Positions 7,153 through 14,752 of a stretch of DNA of 29,201 bases are shown here, piece by piece. The notes beneath the pieces were generated by a model. It did no database searches. It had not been told where the DNA came from and saw only the letters and a program-made list of their open reading frames with translations. This DNA comes from JAFGGT01 sp036733165 (GTDB taxonomy: Archaea; Methanobacteriota_B; Thermococci; Methanofastidiosales; NM3): positions 1 to 29,201 of the forward strand of contig DAINBB010000021.1 of assembly GCA_036733165.1 (NCBI GenBank). Direction: 5' to 3'. Position numbers and translations under genes: made by a program. The stretch's first letter is position 1, and each line of letters begins with the position of its first letter.

Positions 7153-8523
7153 ATGGCGGAAGCGACGGTCCCCCCCAGTTTCGAAGAGGTTGAGAGAAGG
7201 CCTTACCTTGGGCTTTTGAAACTTGCATATCCCCTGATCATAGCTTTCAGCATCCAGACAGGATTCAATGCTGTGGATACCATCTTTGTCGGCAGATTGG
7301 GCTCTGACGCCATAGCGGCACTGAGCCTTGCATATCCATTTCAGATGATAATGTACGCCATCGGCGGGGGACTGGGCATAGGCGCGCAATCCCTGATAGC
7401 CAGGGCCATCGGATCAAGGAATCCGAGGGACGCCGAGGACGCGTCCAAGCATAGCCTCCTCCTTGCCGTCATATGCGGCACACTTACGGCGCTGATCGGT
7501 CTTTCCGCCGCGCCCCTTGTAATCGGGTCCTTTGGCGCCCCTGAGGGCGTCAACATCCTCTCTATGGACTATCTCACTGTCATATTGGGCGGTTCGATGT
7601 TCTATTTCCTGATGTTTAGCCTTGACTCCATACTGAGGGGCGAGGGAAGCACTAAGAGATCGATGTACTTCATGGCATCTTCAGCCGTTCTCAACATCTT
7701 TTTGGATCCCATATTCATCTTCGGTCTTGGCATGGGCGTCTCGGGTGCTGCGATAGCCACGGTCCTTGCCAGGGCAGTCGTCGTCGTTGCCATGGTGTAT
7801 CACATCATTTTAAGGAAGAGGAACGTGGTCAAGTTGCATCTTCGTTCGTTCAAGTATTCTGGCGTGATAGTGCGGCAGATAGTAGGGATAGGCATTCCTG
7901 CATCGCTCACACAGCTCTCCTACTCCATTTCGCTCTTTGCAATGAACACCATCCTTGCGTTCTACGGGGCTGATGCGATAGCGGCCTTCGGGATCGGATT
8001 CAAGATAGAGTCATTGGCGTTCCTGCCGATGTTTGGGATGGCGGGAGCCTTCGTCTCGGCAGTAGGATACTTCAAAGGGTCGGGACAGACATCGAAAATC
8101 CTCTCCCTCAAGAACTTTGCATACCTTTCCACGATGGTGTTCATGAGTGCCTGTGCGGTCATATTCTTTGTATTTCCCGAAAGCATATACAGGATATTCA
8201 CCGACTCTGCAATGGTCATCGACATGGGAAGGGAGTATATGATGATCAATGTCCTTGTTTATCCTATAGTGCCCCTGACATCGATATCTGTGGCCGGTTT
8301 TCAAGGCCTTGGGAGGGGAAATCCTCCTCTTCTCATATCCTTGATCAGGTCGTGGTTCGTTGTGATACCGCTTTCCTGGGTCTTTTCATTCATAATGGGG
8401 TATGACATCTCATACATATGGTGGTCCATGGTGGCTGGCAATTTGACCTCGGCCATCATAGCCGGCACTTGGTTCCATATCTCCACAAAAAAATTCAGGA
8501 AAGAAGAGTCAGGTATTTTATAG
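7153..8523 (+). CDS. MATE family efflux transporter (copy 1)
   Basis: The product is 456 residues with about 12 hydrophobic segments in two similar halves, as in MATE transporters, which export drugs or metabolites by sodium or proton antiport. Recognisable elements are the first helix region LKLAYPLIIAFSIQTGFNAVDTIFVGRLG, the loop SLDSILRGEGSTKRSM, and FLDPIFIFGLGMGVSGAAIAT, which closely parallels the second MATE protein in this window. The ATG at 7153 is preferred to the one at 7129 because the TATA at about 7121-7130 overlaps the latter. EamA follows 14 bp downstream on the same strand, probably as one operon. The substrate is unknown. Confidence 0.92.
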   Translation: MAEATVPPSFEEVERRPYLGLLKLAYPLIIAFSIQTGFNAVDTIFVGRLGSDAIAALSLAYPFQMIMYAIGGGLGIGAQSLIARAIGSRNPRDAEDASKHSLLLAVICGTLTALIGLSAAPLVIGSFGAPEGVNILSMDYLTVILGGSMFYFLMFSLDSILRGEGSTKRSMYFMASSAVLNIFLDPIFIFGLGMGVSGAAIATVLARAVVVVAMVYHIILRKRNVVKLHLRSFKYSGVIVRQIVGIGIPASLTQLSYSISLFAMNTILAFYGADAIAAFGIGFKIESLAFLPMFGMAGAFVSAVGYFKGSGQTSKILSLKNFAYLSTMVFMSACAVIFFVFPESIYRIFTDSAMVIDMGREYMMINVLVYPIVPLTSISVAGFQGLGRGNPPLLISLIRSWFVVIPLSWVFSFIMGYDISYIWWSMVAGNLTSAIIAGTWFHISTKKFRKEESGIL

Positions 8524-8537
8524 TCATTGATGATACA

Positions 8538-9413
8538 ATGACTGTGAAAAGAGCGCACCTCATACTATTTGCTGGAGTGTTCATCGCATCTGCCTCAAGC
8601 ATACTGATAAGAATGAGCGATGCACATCCTTTGATGGTGGCCACATACAGGATGGGGTTTGCATCGCTCATAATGCTGCCGATGGCTCTTCGTGGCGGCC
8701 TTGTAAGGAAGCTAAGGGCCTTGAGCCCGCCGAAGCGGTATCTCATAGTCCTCTCTGGCATTGCACTGGGCCTTCACTTTGCGACATGGACCTCCTCCCT
8801 GTCATACACGACGGTGGCTGTCAGCACTGTGATAGTTGACTCATCCCCTCTCTTCGTGCTCTTTTTTTCATATGCCTTTTTGGATGAGAGGATGACCAGG
8901 TACGGTGGCGCGGGACTGGCAGTGATATTTCTTGGCGCCGTTGTAATCGTATACAATGAGCTTGTGATGGATGTATCCCTGAAGGGCGCCTTCCTGGCAT
9001 TGCTCGGTTCCATTTCGCTGGCCTCGTACCTTGTTATTGGAAGAAAGTTCAAGGATGGGATGGACACCTTGAGCTACGTCTCACTGGTCTATGTTGTCTC
9101 ATTCCTCTCACTGCTTTTCATGGACCTTGCCATGGGCATAGGTTTTGAACCATATGGCGCAAGGGAATACATCATATTCCTGTTGTTGGCTATCGGTCCA
9201 TCATGCCTGGGCCACACTTCTTACAATTACTCATTAAGGCACTTCAAGGCATCCCAGGTCAGCGCCTCGATCCTCTGCGAACCGATATGTGCGTCCATCC
9301 TCGCCTTGATGGTGCTTGGGGAGGTCCCAACGACATACGTCCTTGTCGGGGCGGGATTGATAATCTCTGGCCTGTTCATGGTCATGGAATTCAGGGTACG
9401 GACAAAAAGATGA
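8538..9413 (+). CDS. EamA/DMT family transporter
   Basis: The product is 291 residues with about ten membrane helices arranged as two EamA repeats, each with helices such as LIVLSGIALGLHFATWTSSL and LIISGLFMVMEF. The second repeat has ICASILALMVLGEVPT, the usual E-x-P/E-x-x-T end motif of the DMT superfamily. Such proteins export amino acids or other metabolites. The reading frame is open upstream to 8418, but that part overlaps the MATE gene in another frame, so the ATG at 8538 (MTVKRAHLILFAG) is the start. It follows the MATE stop by 14 bp, and joint transcription is likely. Confidence 0.9.
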   Translation: MTVKRAHLILFAGVFIASASSILIRMSDAHPLMVATYRMGFASLIMLPMALRGGLVRKLRALSPPKRYLIVLSGIALGLHFATWTSSLSYTTVAVSTVIVDSSPLFVLFFSYAFLDERMTRYGGAGLAVIFLGAVVIVYNELVMDVSLKGAFLALLGSISLASYLVIGRKFKDGMDTLSYVSLVYVVSFLSLLFMDLAMGIGFEPYGAREYIIFLLLAIGPSCLGHTSYNYSLRHFKASQVSASILCEPICASILALMVLGEVPTTYVLVGAGLIISGLFMVMEFRVRTKR

Positions 9414-9506
9414 TTACTTCAATGGGACGGACCTGGCCACCATGCCATGGTTGTGGACATGGCAATGATGCAAGACAAACGAACGATAATAACATATTAT
9501 CCCAAT
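9414..9506 (-). pseudogene. Possible relic of a multicopper oxidase C-terminus
   Basis: A 30-residue frame between two stop codons on the minus strand contains HHCHVHNHGMVARSVPLK and stops just after. The HCHV..H..GMV order resembles the C-terminal copper site of multicopper oxidases and small laccases, with about three residues missing between the third His and GM. No upstream coding sequence continues it. It could be a decayed gene end or chance. The remaining spacer to 9601 is AT-rich with TATA-like stretches (9520-9555) that probably serve the gene at 9602. Confidence 0.12.
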
Positions 9507-9601
9507 TTATGATATATTATCCTATATTTTAATTCTTATAACAAGTTTTTTAAATTGAATCATGTTTGTGGGGTAAAGGCAAGCCCGTCAGCGAATGATC
9601 A

Positions 9602-10678
9602 ATGGCACTATGCATTTTTGTGATATCAGTGAACATAAGGAAGTACAAGAATCATGTTTCCCTGTTGGTGGCAGCGGGAATGATATATTACCTGGTGTCT
9701 TACATCGGGCTCGACCAGTTGGTTGAGGCGTTCAGCATGATAGATGCCAAATACCTAGTCCTAGCCCTTTTATTGTATGGATTGACCTTGACACTGAACG
9801 CCCACAGATGGTCCACGATCATCGGGATCACGGGACACATGGTCGGCATCAGGAAGGCCCTTCACTTCCAGCTTATCGACAAGGCGGCCAATTCCATATT
9901 CCCGACTTCCGCAGTGGGGATGGCAGTGAGGTCCATGCTTCTCAAAAGGGACTTCAACATACCCAAATCGAAGGGCTTGGCAAGCATCGTGCTCGATTAC
10001 GGTTTCGAGGTGTTCGGGACATTTCTACTGGCGATACCTGCATTCCTCCTGCTCAAGGACTCCCTGCCTTCATATGTGAATCTTCAGCTCTATGTCTGTC
10101 TGGGGCTTTTGGGCCTTGCATCATTTTGCATTGTGTTGGTGAATCACCCGAGGATGTCAAAGAAACTGGAGTCTGGCGGCGGAGATGGCACGTCGGTTCT
10201 TGAAAAGATCTCAAAAAGGAAGTATGGCGCGAAGTTCCTGGAGTTCGTCGGCACCTTCACCATACTCAACAAGGATGCACAGAACACCTACAACGCCATC
10301 GGCACGACATTTGGCATCAGGATGGTCGAGGCCATAAGGATGATGGTGCTCTTCAGGGCATTTGGCATCATGGTGCCGTTCTATTATTTTATCCTTTTCG
10401 AGAGCCTTTGGCTGTTCCTCTCACCGTTCATGATAACCCCCGGCGGGATAGGCGCCGTAGAGTCCGGAAGGATAATATTGTACTCCATGTTGCCACAGAT
10501 AACGTCTTCGTCAGTCGCCCCAGCGGTGTTCATCGATAGGTTCATCACCTTTTGGCTCATGATGTTGCTTGGGATATTGGCAACTATCATCTATACCAGG
10601 AGAGGCACGGGACAGCTGGGCGATATCGGCACGCGTAATATTCTCGGATTCCCCGCGCCTGAGAATGAACATGTCTGA
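9602..10678 (+). CDS. UPF0104/YbhN-like flippase-domain membrane protein
   Basis: The product is 358 residues with about eight hydrophobic segments. It matches the lysylphosphatidylglycerol synthase transmembrane / YbhN (UPF0104) family: LNAHRWSTIIG near residue 70, FPTSAVGMAVRSMLLKRDF near 100-115, and ESLWLFLSPFMITPGGIGAVESG near 265-290. The last is the conserved PGGIGAVE signature. The family is linked to lipid or glycolipid translocation in archaea and bacteria; the exact substrate is unknown. The start is uncertain: the ATG at 9602 is used, while GTG codons at 9620 and 9629 are alternatives. AT-rich promoter-like sequence lies at 9520-9555. A run of T follows the stop and merges into the next promoter. 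Confidence 0.85.
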   Translation: MALCIFVISVNIRKYKNHVSLLVAAGMIYYLVSYIGLDQLVEAFSMIDAKYLVLALLLYGLTLTLNAHRWSTIIGITGHMVGIRKALHFQLIDKAANSIFPTSAVGMAVRSMLLKRDFNIPKSKGLASIVLDYGFEVFGTFLLAIPAFLLLKDSLPSYVNLQLYVCLGLLGLASFCIVLVNHPRMSKKLESGGGDGTSVLEKISKRKYGAKFLEFVGTFTILNKDAQNTYNAIGTTFGIRMVEAIRMMVLFRAFGIMVPFYYFILFESLWLFLSPFMITPGGIGAVESGRIILYSMLPQITSSSVAPAVFIDRFITFWLMMLLGILATIIYTRRGTGQLGDIGTRNILGFPAPENEHV

Positions 10679-10712
10679 ATGATTTTTTATATCTCCGGGC
10701 ATATATTACACT

Positions 10713-10727
10713 GGAGGTGATACCATA
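10713..10727 (+). promoter_or_regulatory. Strong ribosome-binding site positioning an AUA start codon
   Basis: GGAGGTGAT at 10713-10721 is an excellent Shine-Dalgarno match, and ATA at 10725-10727 follows three bases later. No ATG, GTG or TTG exists in this frame between the upstream stop (10680-10682) and the conserved coding region. A TATA-like TTTTTATATC at about 10684-10692 would start the mRNA near 10712. Confidence 0.6.
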
Positions 10728-10934
10728 AGTGTAATCAAGGTTATCGAGACCGTATGCACTTCTGAGAAGTCTTGGCAAGATGCCGTCGAGACAGGCATAT
10801 CGGAGGCCTCAAAGACCCTCAGGCATATTGTCGGCGTGGATGTCCTATCATGGAAGGGCCATGTAAGGGACGGACGGATAACGGAATACAAAGTGAACCT
10901 AAAACTGGCCATCAAGGTAGAAGAGGAAAGATAA
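10725..10934 (+). CDS. Dodecin family protein with apparent AUA start
   Basis: This 69-residue frame reads (M)SVIKVIETVCTSEKSW, then DAVETGISEASKTLRHIVGVDV, then GHVRDGRITEYKVNLKLAI. This is the beta-alpha-beta-beta dodecin pattern (VIE..GTS..S...A......ASKTLR, then G.(I/V).DG.I..Y.V.LK). Dodecins form hollow dodecamers that store flavin or other ligands in the cytosol. The flavin-stacking Trp of the LRWFEV segment is absent here (HIVGVDV), and the usual Gln in YQVTLKV is Lys, so flavin binding is doubtful. Initiation seems to be at AUA after a strong Shine-Dalgarno. It ends 5 bp before the convergent PEBP gene. Confidence 0.85.
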   Translation: MSVIKVIETVCTSEKSWQDAVETGISEASKTLRHIVGVDVLSWKGHVRDGRITEYKVNLKLAIKVEEER

Positions 10935-10939
10935 GGGAT

Positions 10940-11371
10940 TCATTTCCTCTTGTATTTTCCCATAAGCTCCGCCTTGTCCAGAACATGTCCGTCCATGGCG
11001 GCAAGCAGTTCCTCCTTCTTTGCACCCTCTTTTAGGTCTAGATAGGTGTCCAATGCAAAGACCTTGAAGAAGTATCTGTGGATTCCGGATGGAGGGCATG
11101 GCCCGCCATACTTGGCCTGTATGAAATCGTTTAGCCCCTGAATCCCAGGAACACTGCCTTCCGCTATCGTTGAGGTGGGATGGATGTTCCATACTATCCA
11201 ATGGTCCCAGATGCCCACGGGCGCATCAGGGTCCTCCATTATCACCGCCAGGGATGTGGTCCCCTCTGGAATCCCGTCTATTGACAGGGGTGGGTTTATG
11301 TCCGCCCCCTGGCATGTGTACTTTGAGGGTATGTCCTCCCCGTTTTCAAAAGCTTCGCTTGTGATTTTCAA
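10940..11371 (-). CDS. YbhB/YbcL family PEBP (Raf-kinase-inhibitor-like) protein
   Basis: The product is 143 residues, with TTG as start codon (MKITSEAFENGEDIP), where family members begin with ATG. The anion-binding pocket motifs are clear: MEDPDAPVG at 45-53, DHW at 56-58, and GIHRYFFKVFALD in the C-terminal half. PEBP proteins of this prokaryotic branch are about 150-residue cytosolic proteins that bind phosphate-like ligands; their role is not settled. It is convergent with the dodecin gene. A weak TATA-like GATTAGTAAG lies at about 11397-11406 on the minus strand, about 25-35 nt before the start. Confidence 0.88.
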   Translation of the reverse strand: MKITSEAFENGEDIPSKYTCQGADINPPLSIDGIPEGTTSLAVIMEDPDAPVGIWDHWIVWNIHPTSTIAEGSVPGIQGLNDFIQAKYGGPCPPSGIHRYFFKVFALDTYLDLKEGAKKEELLAAMDGHVLDKAELMGKYKRK

Positions 11372-11686
11372 TTCTATCCCTATTTCTATTCTCCAAGCTT
11401 ACTAATCAATTTTTCTGTTTTTCCGGAACGTGCGGAAGTTTTTCTATTGCATGGGGTAAAGGGTCCTGAATCGTCTTTTCGTAGACACCACGGGAACCGT
11501 TTACCATATTATTTTTTCCTTCTCGACCCTTTGATATTTTACGGAGGGTGGAAATGTGATCGCAACCTAGCATCTCGCAGTTTGGCGGTTACAGTTGGAT
11601 ATTGTCCTGTATTGACAGGCAGTGCCTGCGGTGTCGCATCCCTCCTGATTCCAAACATTTTTCTGTATCAAGATATAGTATTGGCA
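11372..11686. other. Non-coding spacer with an inverted repeat
   Basis: This 315-bp stretch separates two divergent genes. It holds the weak promoter of the PEBP gene at its left end. A perfect dyad CAGGCA-G-TGCCTG lies at 11616-11628. An AT-rich AGATATAGTA sits at 11671-11680 near the GNAT start. A frame continuous with the GNAT gene is open back to 11447, but its composition is not protein-like and I treat it as non-coding. I see no tRNA or other RNA gene here. The dyad is a candidate operator for the GNAT gene. Confidence 0.4.
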
Positions 11687-12472
11687 ATGGAGGACTTTTA
11701 CATCGTAGACCTGACCCCTGAGAACATCAGTGAGTACGGCGTTTGCGGGTACAAGGATACAGCTAAGCACAAGGAACTTCGGGACAAGATAGAATGGTTC
11801 CGTACATTCTACGAGAAGGGGCTTAGGATAAAGGCGCTCATCTCCGAGAGCGGCGGGTACCAGGGCATGATCGAATACCTGCCTGGCGAATACGCCCATC
11901 GTCCTGTCGAAGCCGGACAATACATGTTCATACATTGCATCTTCGTTGGATTCAAGAAGGAGTACAAGGGAAGGGGCTATGCCTCCCGCCTGATAGATAT
12001 ATGCATACAGGACGCGAAGGACAAGGGGCTTAAAGGCGTGGCCGTCGTGACAAGAAAGGGGCCGTTCATGGTTGGCAGCGAGATCTTTATCAAGAAGGGT
12101 TTTCGCTTGGCGGACAGGGCACAACCAGATTTTGAGCTTTTGGTAAGAAAGTTCGATGATGGCGCCAAGGACCCGAAGTTCATCTTGGACACATCCTCCC
12201 TGAAGGACGATCATTCCGGCGGATTGACCATAATGAGGTCTGTCCAGTGCCCTTACACAAATAAAAACGTCAGTGCAATCGTTGAAACGGCGAAAAGGGA
12301 ATATGGCATAAGGGTCCATGTGGTGGACATGGCGGGCCCCGAGGAGACTCAGAGGTCCCCCTGTGCCTTTGGCACCTTCTGTATCGTCCATGATGGGGAG
12401 ATAATAGCCCATCACCCCATAAGCAACGGGAGATTCCAGAACATAATGAAAGGGCGGCTAGGGACAAAGTGA
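11687..12472 (+). CDS. GNAT acetyltransferase with C-terminal YoaP-like domain
   Basis: The product is 261 residues from the ATG at 11687 (MEDFYIVDLTPENI). Residues 1-155 form a GNAT N-acetyltransferase fold; the acetyl-CoA loop is YKGRGYASRLI at 93-103. Residues 180-260 form the YoaP domain, which begins with MRSVQCPYT (Cys188) like a thioredoxin-fold strand. It ends with AFGTFCIVHDGEIIAHHPIS and two more cysteines (226, 232). This two-domain arrangement is a known family, often annotated YoaP, whose substrate is not established. It is cytosolic. The cysteine-bearing C-terminal domain may bind the acceptor or a metal. It is convergent with the iscU gene, 15 bp apart. Confidence 0.85.
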   Translation: MEDFYIVDLTPENISEYGVCGYKDTAKHKELRDKIEWFRTFYEKGLRIKALISESGGYQGMIEYLPGEYAHRPVEAGQYMFIHCIFVGFKKEYKGRGYASRLIDICIQDAKDKGLKGVAVVTRKGPFMVGSEIFIKKGFRLADRAQPDFELLVRKFDDGAKDPKFILDTSSLKDDHSGGLTIMRSVQCPYTNKNVSAIVETAKREYGIRVHVVDMAGPEETQRSPCAFGTFCIVHDGEIIAHHPISNGRFQNIMKGRLGTK

Positions 12473-12487
12473 CCCTTGCGAACGCAA

Positions 12488-13123
12488 TCATCCAGTGAAC
12501 TCAATGATGACATCCTTGACGTCCCAGAGGGTCCCTATCTTCTCGCTTATCTCCTCATTGATGTTGTTGGCGAACTGATGGTCTGGCGGAAGGTCTATCC
12601 TTACCCTCACGACACCGTCCTGCACATCTATGCCTTTCACTAGATTTGTCCTTATGAGGTCCAGTCCCGAGAGCGGATTCATCACCTTCTTGAGCCTGGC
12701 CCTGACGGTTTCCATGGTCGTTGGTTTCTTCTCCTTGACAAGCCCATGCTTCTCCTCATAGTTCTCTATTGCCGACCTGAGTCCCTCGATGGCTAATACT
12801 GCGCAGTGCGCCTTTATCGGGGGAAGTCCGCCCAGCGCATCGGACGCCTGCTGCCACGTGATCTTCTTCGCTTCCCCAAGGGTCTTTCCCTTGGCCAGCT
12901 CTGTTATTATCGACCCCGTGGCGATGTTCGATGCACATCCGTAGGACTCGAACTTGATGTCGGTGAGTATAAGCTTGTCCGGGTCCACGGAGATGTATAC
13001 GGTGACCATGTCCCCGCATGCCGGGCTGCCCTCGGTCGCCTTGCCGTCGGCGTTCTCTATCTTTCCGACATTTCGCGGATTCTTGAAGTGTTCCAAGACC
13101 TTTTCACTATATGGAAAATTCAT
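12488..13123 (-). CDS. iscU: IscU-type Fe-S scaffold fused to a MIP18/DUF59 domain
   Basis: The product is 211 residues. Residues 1-130 are a complete IscU: Cys36 in SPACGDMV with Asp38, Cys63 in YGCAS, Cys107 in LPPIKAHCAVLA. These are the three cluster ligands plus the conserved Asp and the LPPVK-like loop. Residues 137-210 form a second domain with the DUF59/MIP18 pattern (VRARLKKVMNP..GLDLIRTNLVKGIDVQDGVV), but without the conserved cysteine usual in that family. The scaffold builds Fe-S clusters in the cytosol, and the second domain may help pass clusters on. It is the last gene of a four-gene minus-strand operon, with 4 bp between it and iscS. Confidence 0.9.
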   Translation of the reverse strand: MNFPYSEKVLEHFKNPRNVGKIENADGKATEGSPACGDMVTVYISVDPDKLILTDIKFESYGCASNIATGSIITELAKGKTLGEAKKITWQQASDALGGLPPIKAHCAVLAIEGLRSAIENYEEKHGLVKEKKPTTMETVRARLKKVMNPLSGLDLIRTNLVKGIDVQDGVVRVRIDLPPDHQFANNINEEISEKIGTLWDVKDVIIEFTG

Positions 13124-13127
13124 AAAT

Positions 13128-14300
13128 TCACTCCTCCCTTCTCAACGGGCTTATCTCCCTTAGCTTCTCTACCACATTTGAGATGTTCTCCACGGCCGAG
13201 TCGACATCCTCCATGGTATTGTACCTTCCGAGGGTGAATCTGACGGAACCGTGCGCCCTCTCGTGATTCCCGCCTATGCCCATGATGACATGACTGGCCT
13301 CGAGGGACTTGCTGAAGCAGGCAGATCCTGTGCTGAGCGAGAATCCCCGCAGGTCCATATGGAGCGTTATTGATTCCCCTTCGACGAAATGGAATGTGAT
13401 GTTGGCATTCTGGGGCGTTCTCTTTGTCCTGTGCCCGTTCAGCACCACATCATCGACATCCTTGAGTATGGTGTCTATGATCCGGTCCCTCATCGCCCTT
13501 AACCTGTCGTTCTCCTCCTCAGTGACAAGTTCAGTGGCCTTGGCGAATCCCACCGCTCCCGGGATGTTCTCAAATCCCGCCCTCCTGTTCATTTCCTGGA
13601 ATCCTCCGTCCATCCACTTCTTAAGGGGCGTCTTGGGCCTGATGTAGAGCGCACCCACGCCCTTGGGGCCATGTATCGTGTTGGCGGAGATCGTCATCAG
13701 GTCGATATTGGTCCGCTGCACGTCGATGGGAATCCGGGTGAACGTGTGAGTCGCATCCGTGTGGAACAATACGTTTCTTTCGTGACACACATCCCCTATG
13801 GACCGAATGTCCTGCACCGTGCCTATCTCCTGGTTGGCATGTTGTATCGACACGAGGATGGTCTCGTCGGTGATCGCTTTACTAAGTATTTCCGGATCCA
13901 CGAACCCTTCACCGTCCACCTCGAGGTAGGTAACCTTGAATCCGTCCCTCTCAAGGGCCTTTGCACTGTTAAGGACCGAGAAGTCCTCTATCTTGGACAC
14001 CACCATGTGCTTGCCCTTCTTTGCCGACAGCTCCATGGCCACGCCTTTCAGCGCCATGTTGCTGGATTCGGTGTTTCCAGAGGTGAAGACAAGTTCCTCC
14101 GCCCCTGCGTTTATCTTCTTCGCTATCGTTGCTCTTGACTCCTCCAATGCCTCTTTTGCCCCAATACCCATGGAGTATCCGAACTCCGATGTGGCCACCG
14201 CATAGGTATCGAAGAAGAACGGCGTCATGGCATCCATTACCCTCTCATCTAGCCTGGTGGCAGATGAGTTGTCAAGATATGCGTATCTCTTTTCCACCAC
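13128..14300 (-). CDS. iscS: IscS/NifS-like protein lacking the PLP lysine
   Basis: The product is 390 residues from a GTG start with AGGTGAT 4 nt upstream. It aligns along its length with group I cysteine desulfurases: YLDNSSAT at the N-terminus, SGNTESSNMALKG at 74-86, HANQEIGTVQDI at 154-165, HTDATHTF at 180-187 (Asp182), ENIPGAVGFAKA at 244-255, and STGSACFSKSLEASHV with Cys328. In SANTIHGPKG (205-214), Thr208 (codon ACG at 13677-13679) replaces the Schiff-base lysine and Asn207 the adjacent His. Asp106 (IEDFSVL) replaces the His that stacks on PLP. Ordinary PLP catalysis therefore seems impossible. Archaeoglobus fulgidus IscS, reported with Asp at the lysine position, is a precedent. It probably still binds IscU and carries sulfur on Cys328. 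Confidence 0.92.
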   Translation of the reverse strand: MVEKRYAYLDNSSATRLDERVMDAMTPFFFDTYAVATSEFGYSMGIGAKEALEESRATIAKKINAGAEELVFTSGNTESSNMALKGVAMELSAKKGKHMVVSKIEDFSVLNSAKALERDGFKVTYLEVDGEGFVDPEILSKAITDETILVSIQHANQEIGTVQDIRSIGDVCHERNVLFHTDATHTFTRIPIDVQRTNIDLMTISANTIHGPKGVGALYIRPKTPLKKWMDGGFQEMNRRAGFENIPGAVGFAKATELVTEEENDRLRAMRDRIIDTILKDVDDVVLNGHRTKRTPQNANITFHFVEGESITLHMDLRGFSLSTGSACFSKSLEASHVIMGIGGNHERAHGSVRFTLGRYNTMEDVDSAVENISNVVEKLREISPLRREE

Positions 14301-14308
14301 TTTATCAC

Positions 14309-14752
14309 CTATATGAACAATGTGATATCGGAGTCCCTCGCTTCCATCACGTAGGTCCCGACCCCACAGTAATCTGAGATGAGGTCATCCATGAGGTCCT
14401 TGGGGGTGACACCCATTATCTCCATTGTCATGTCACATGCAAGTATCTTTCCGCCAAGATCAACATAATCCTTGAAAAGACTTTCAAGGGACCTCACGTT
14501 CTTTGCCTTCATCCTTCTTTTGACCATCCATTTGCCCAATCCAAGAAAGTTCATCCTCGAGAGCGGTGCCTTGCTTAGGCCGCCCTTCTTCAAGCTTAGA
14601 AGTCCCCAGAACGTGAAGAACATGGAAACTTCCATCCCCATGGAAAGGCATCCGTTTGCGATGATGAGCGCACTGTATAGCTTGTCCATGTCCCCGCTTT
14701 GCACGACCAAGGTTGCCTTCTGTGTTTTTATTTCTTCACCCTTATCTTCCAA
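14309..14752 (-). CDS. DsrE/DsrF/DrsH-like (DsrE2) sulfur-relay protein
   Basis: The product is 147 residues. After a short polar N-terminus come KATLVVQSGDMDKLYSALIIANGCLSMG (Cys35), FFTFWGLLSLKKGG at 45-58, and GGKILACDMTMEIMGV (Cys106). This is the pattern of the DsrE2/'peroxiredoxin-like' COG2210 family, which in sulfur-metabolising organisms pairs with TusA and passes persulfide sulfur. Cys106 is the expected carrier; Cys129 is additional. The start overlaps the end of tusA by 25 bp and the stop lies 8 bp before iscS, so these genes are very probably translated from one mRNA. Some family members associate with membranes, and the FFTFWGLL stretch could mediate this. Confidence 0.88.
   Translation of the reverse strand: MEDKGEEIKTQKATLVVQSGDMDKLYSALIIANGCLSMGMEVSMFFTFWGLLSLKKGGLSKAPLSRMNFLGLGKWMVKRRMKAKNVRSLESLFKDYVDLGGKILACDMTMEIMGVTPKDLMDDLISDYCGVGTYVMEARDSDITLFI

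Noticed and set aside
9439..9451. ACCATG-C-CATGGT dyad downstream of EamA
   Set aside because: A one-base centre cannot form a terminator hairpin, no T-tract follows, and there is no gene start next to it to make it an operator.
9422..9532. Plus-strand peptide with CHGCGHG after the EamA gene
   Set aside because: It has a single CxxC and no second metal-binding pair, and its downstream part is AT-rich promoter sequence.
11447..11686. 80-codon N-terminal extension of the GNAT-YoaP gene
   Set aside because: The extension has no coding character or signal peptide, and family members begin at a position matching the ATG at 11687.
13662..13664. Lysine in GPKG of IscS considered as a substitute PLP lysine
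   Set aside because: This lysine (residue 213, in the conserved GPKG loop) is present in ordinary IscS proteins too, in addition to the Schiff-base lysine five residues earlier, so it does not replace it.
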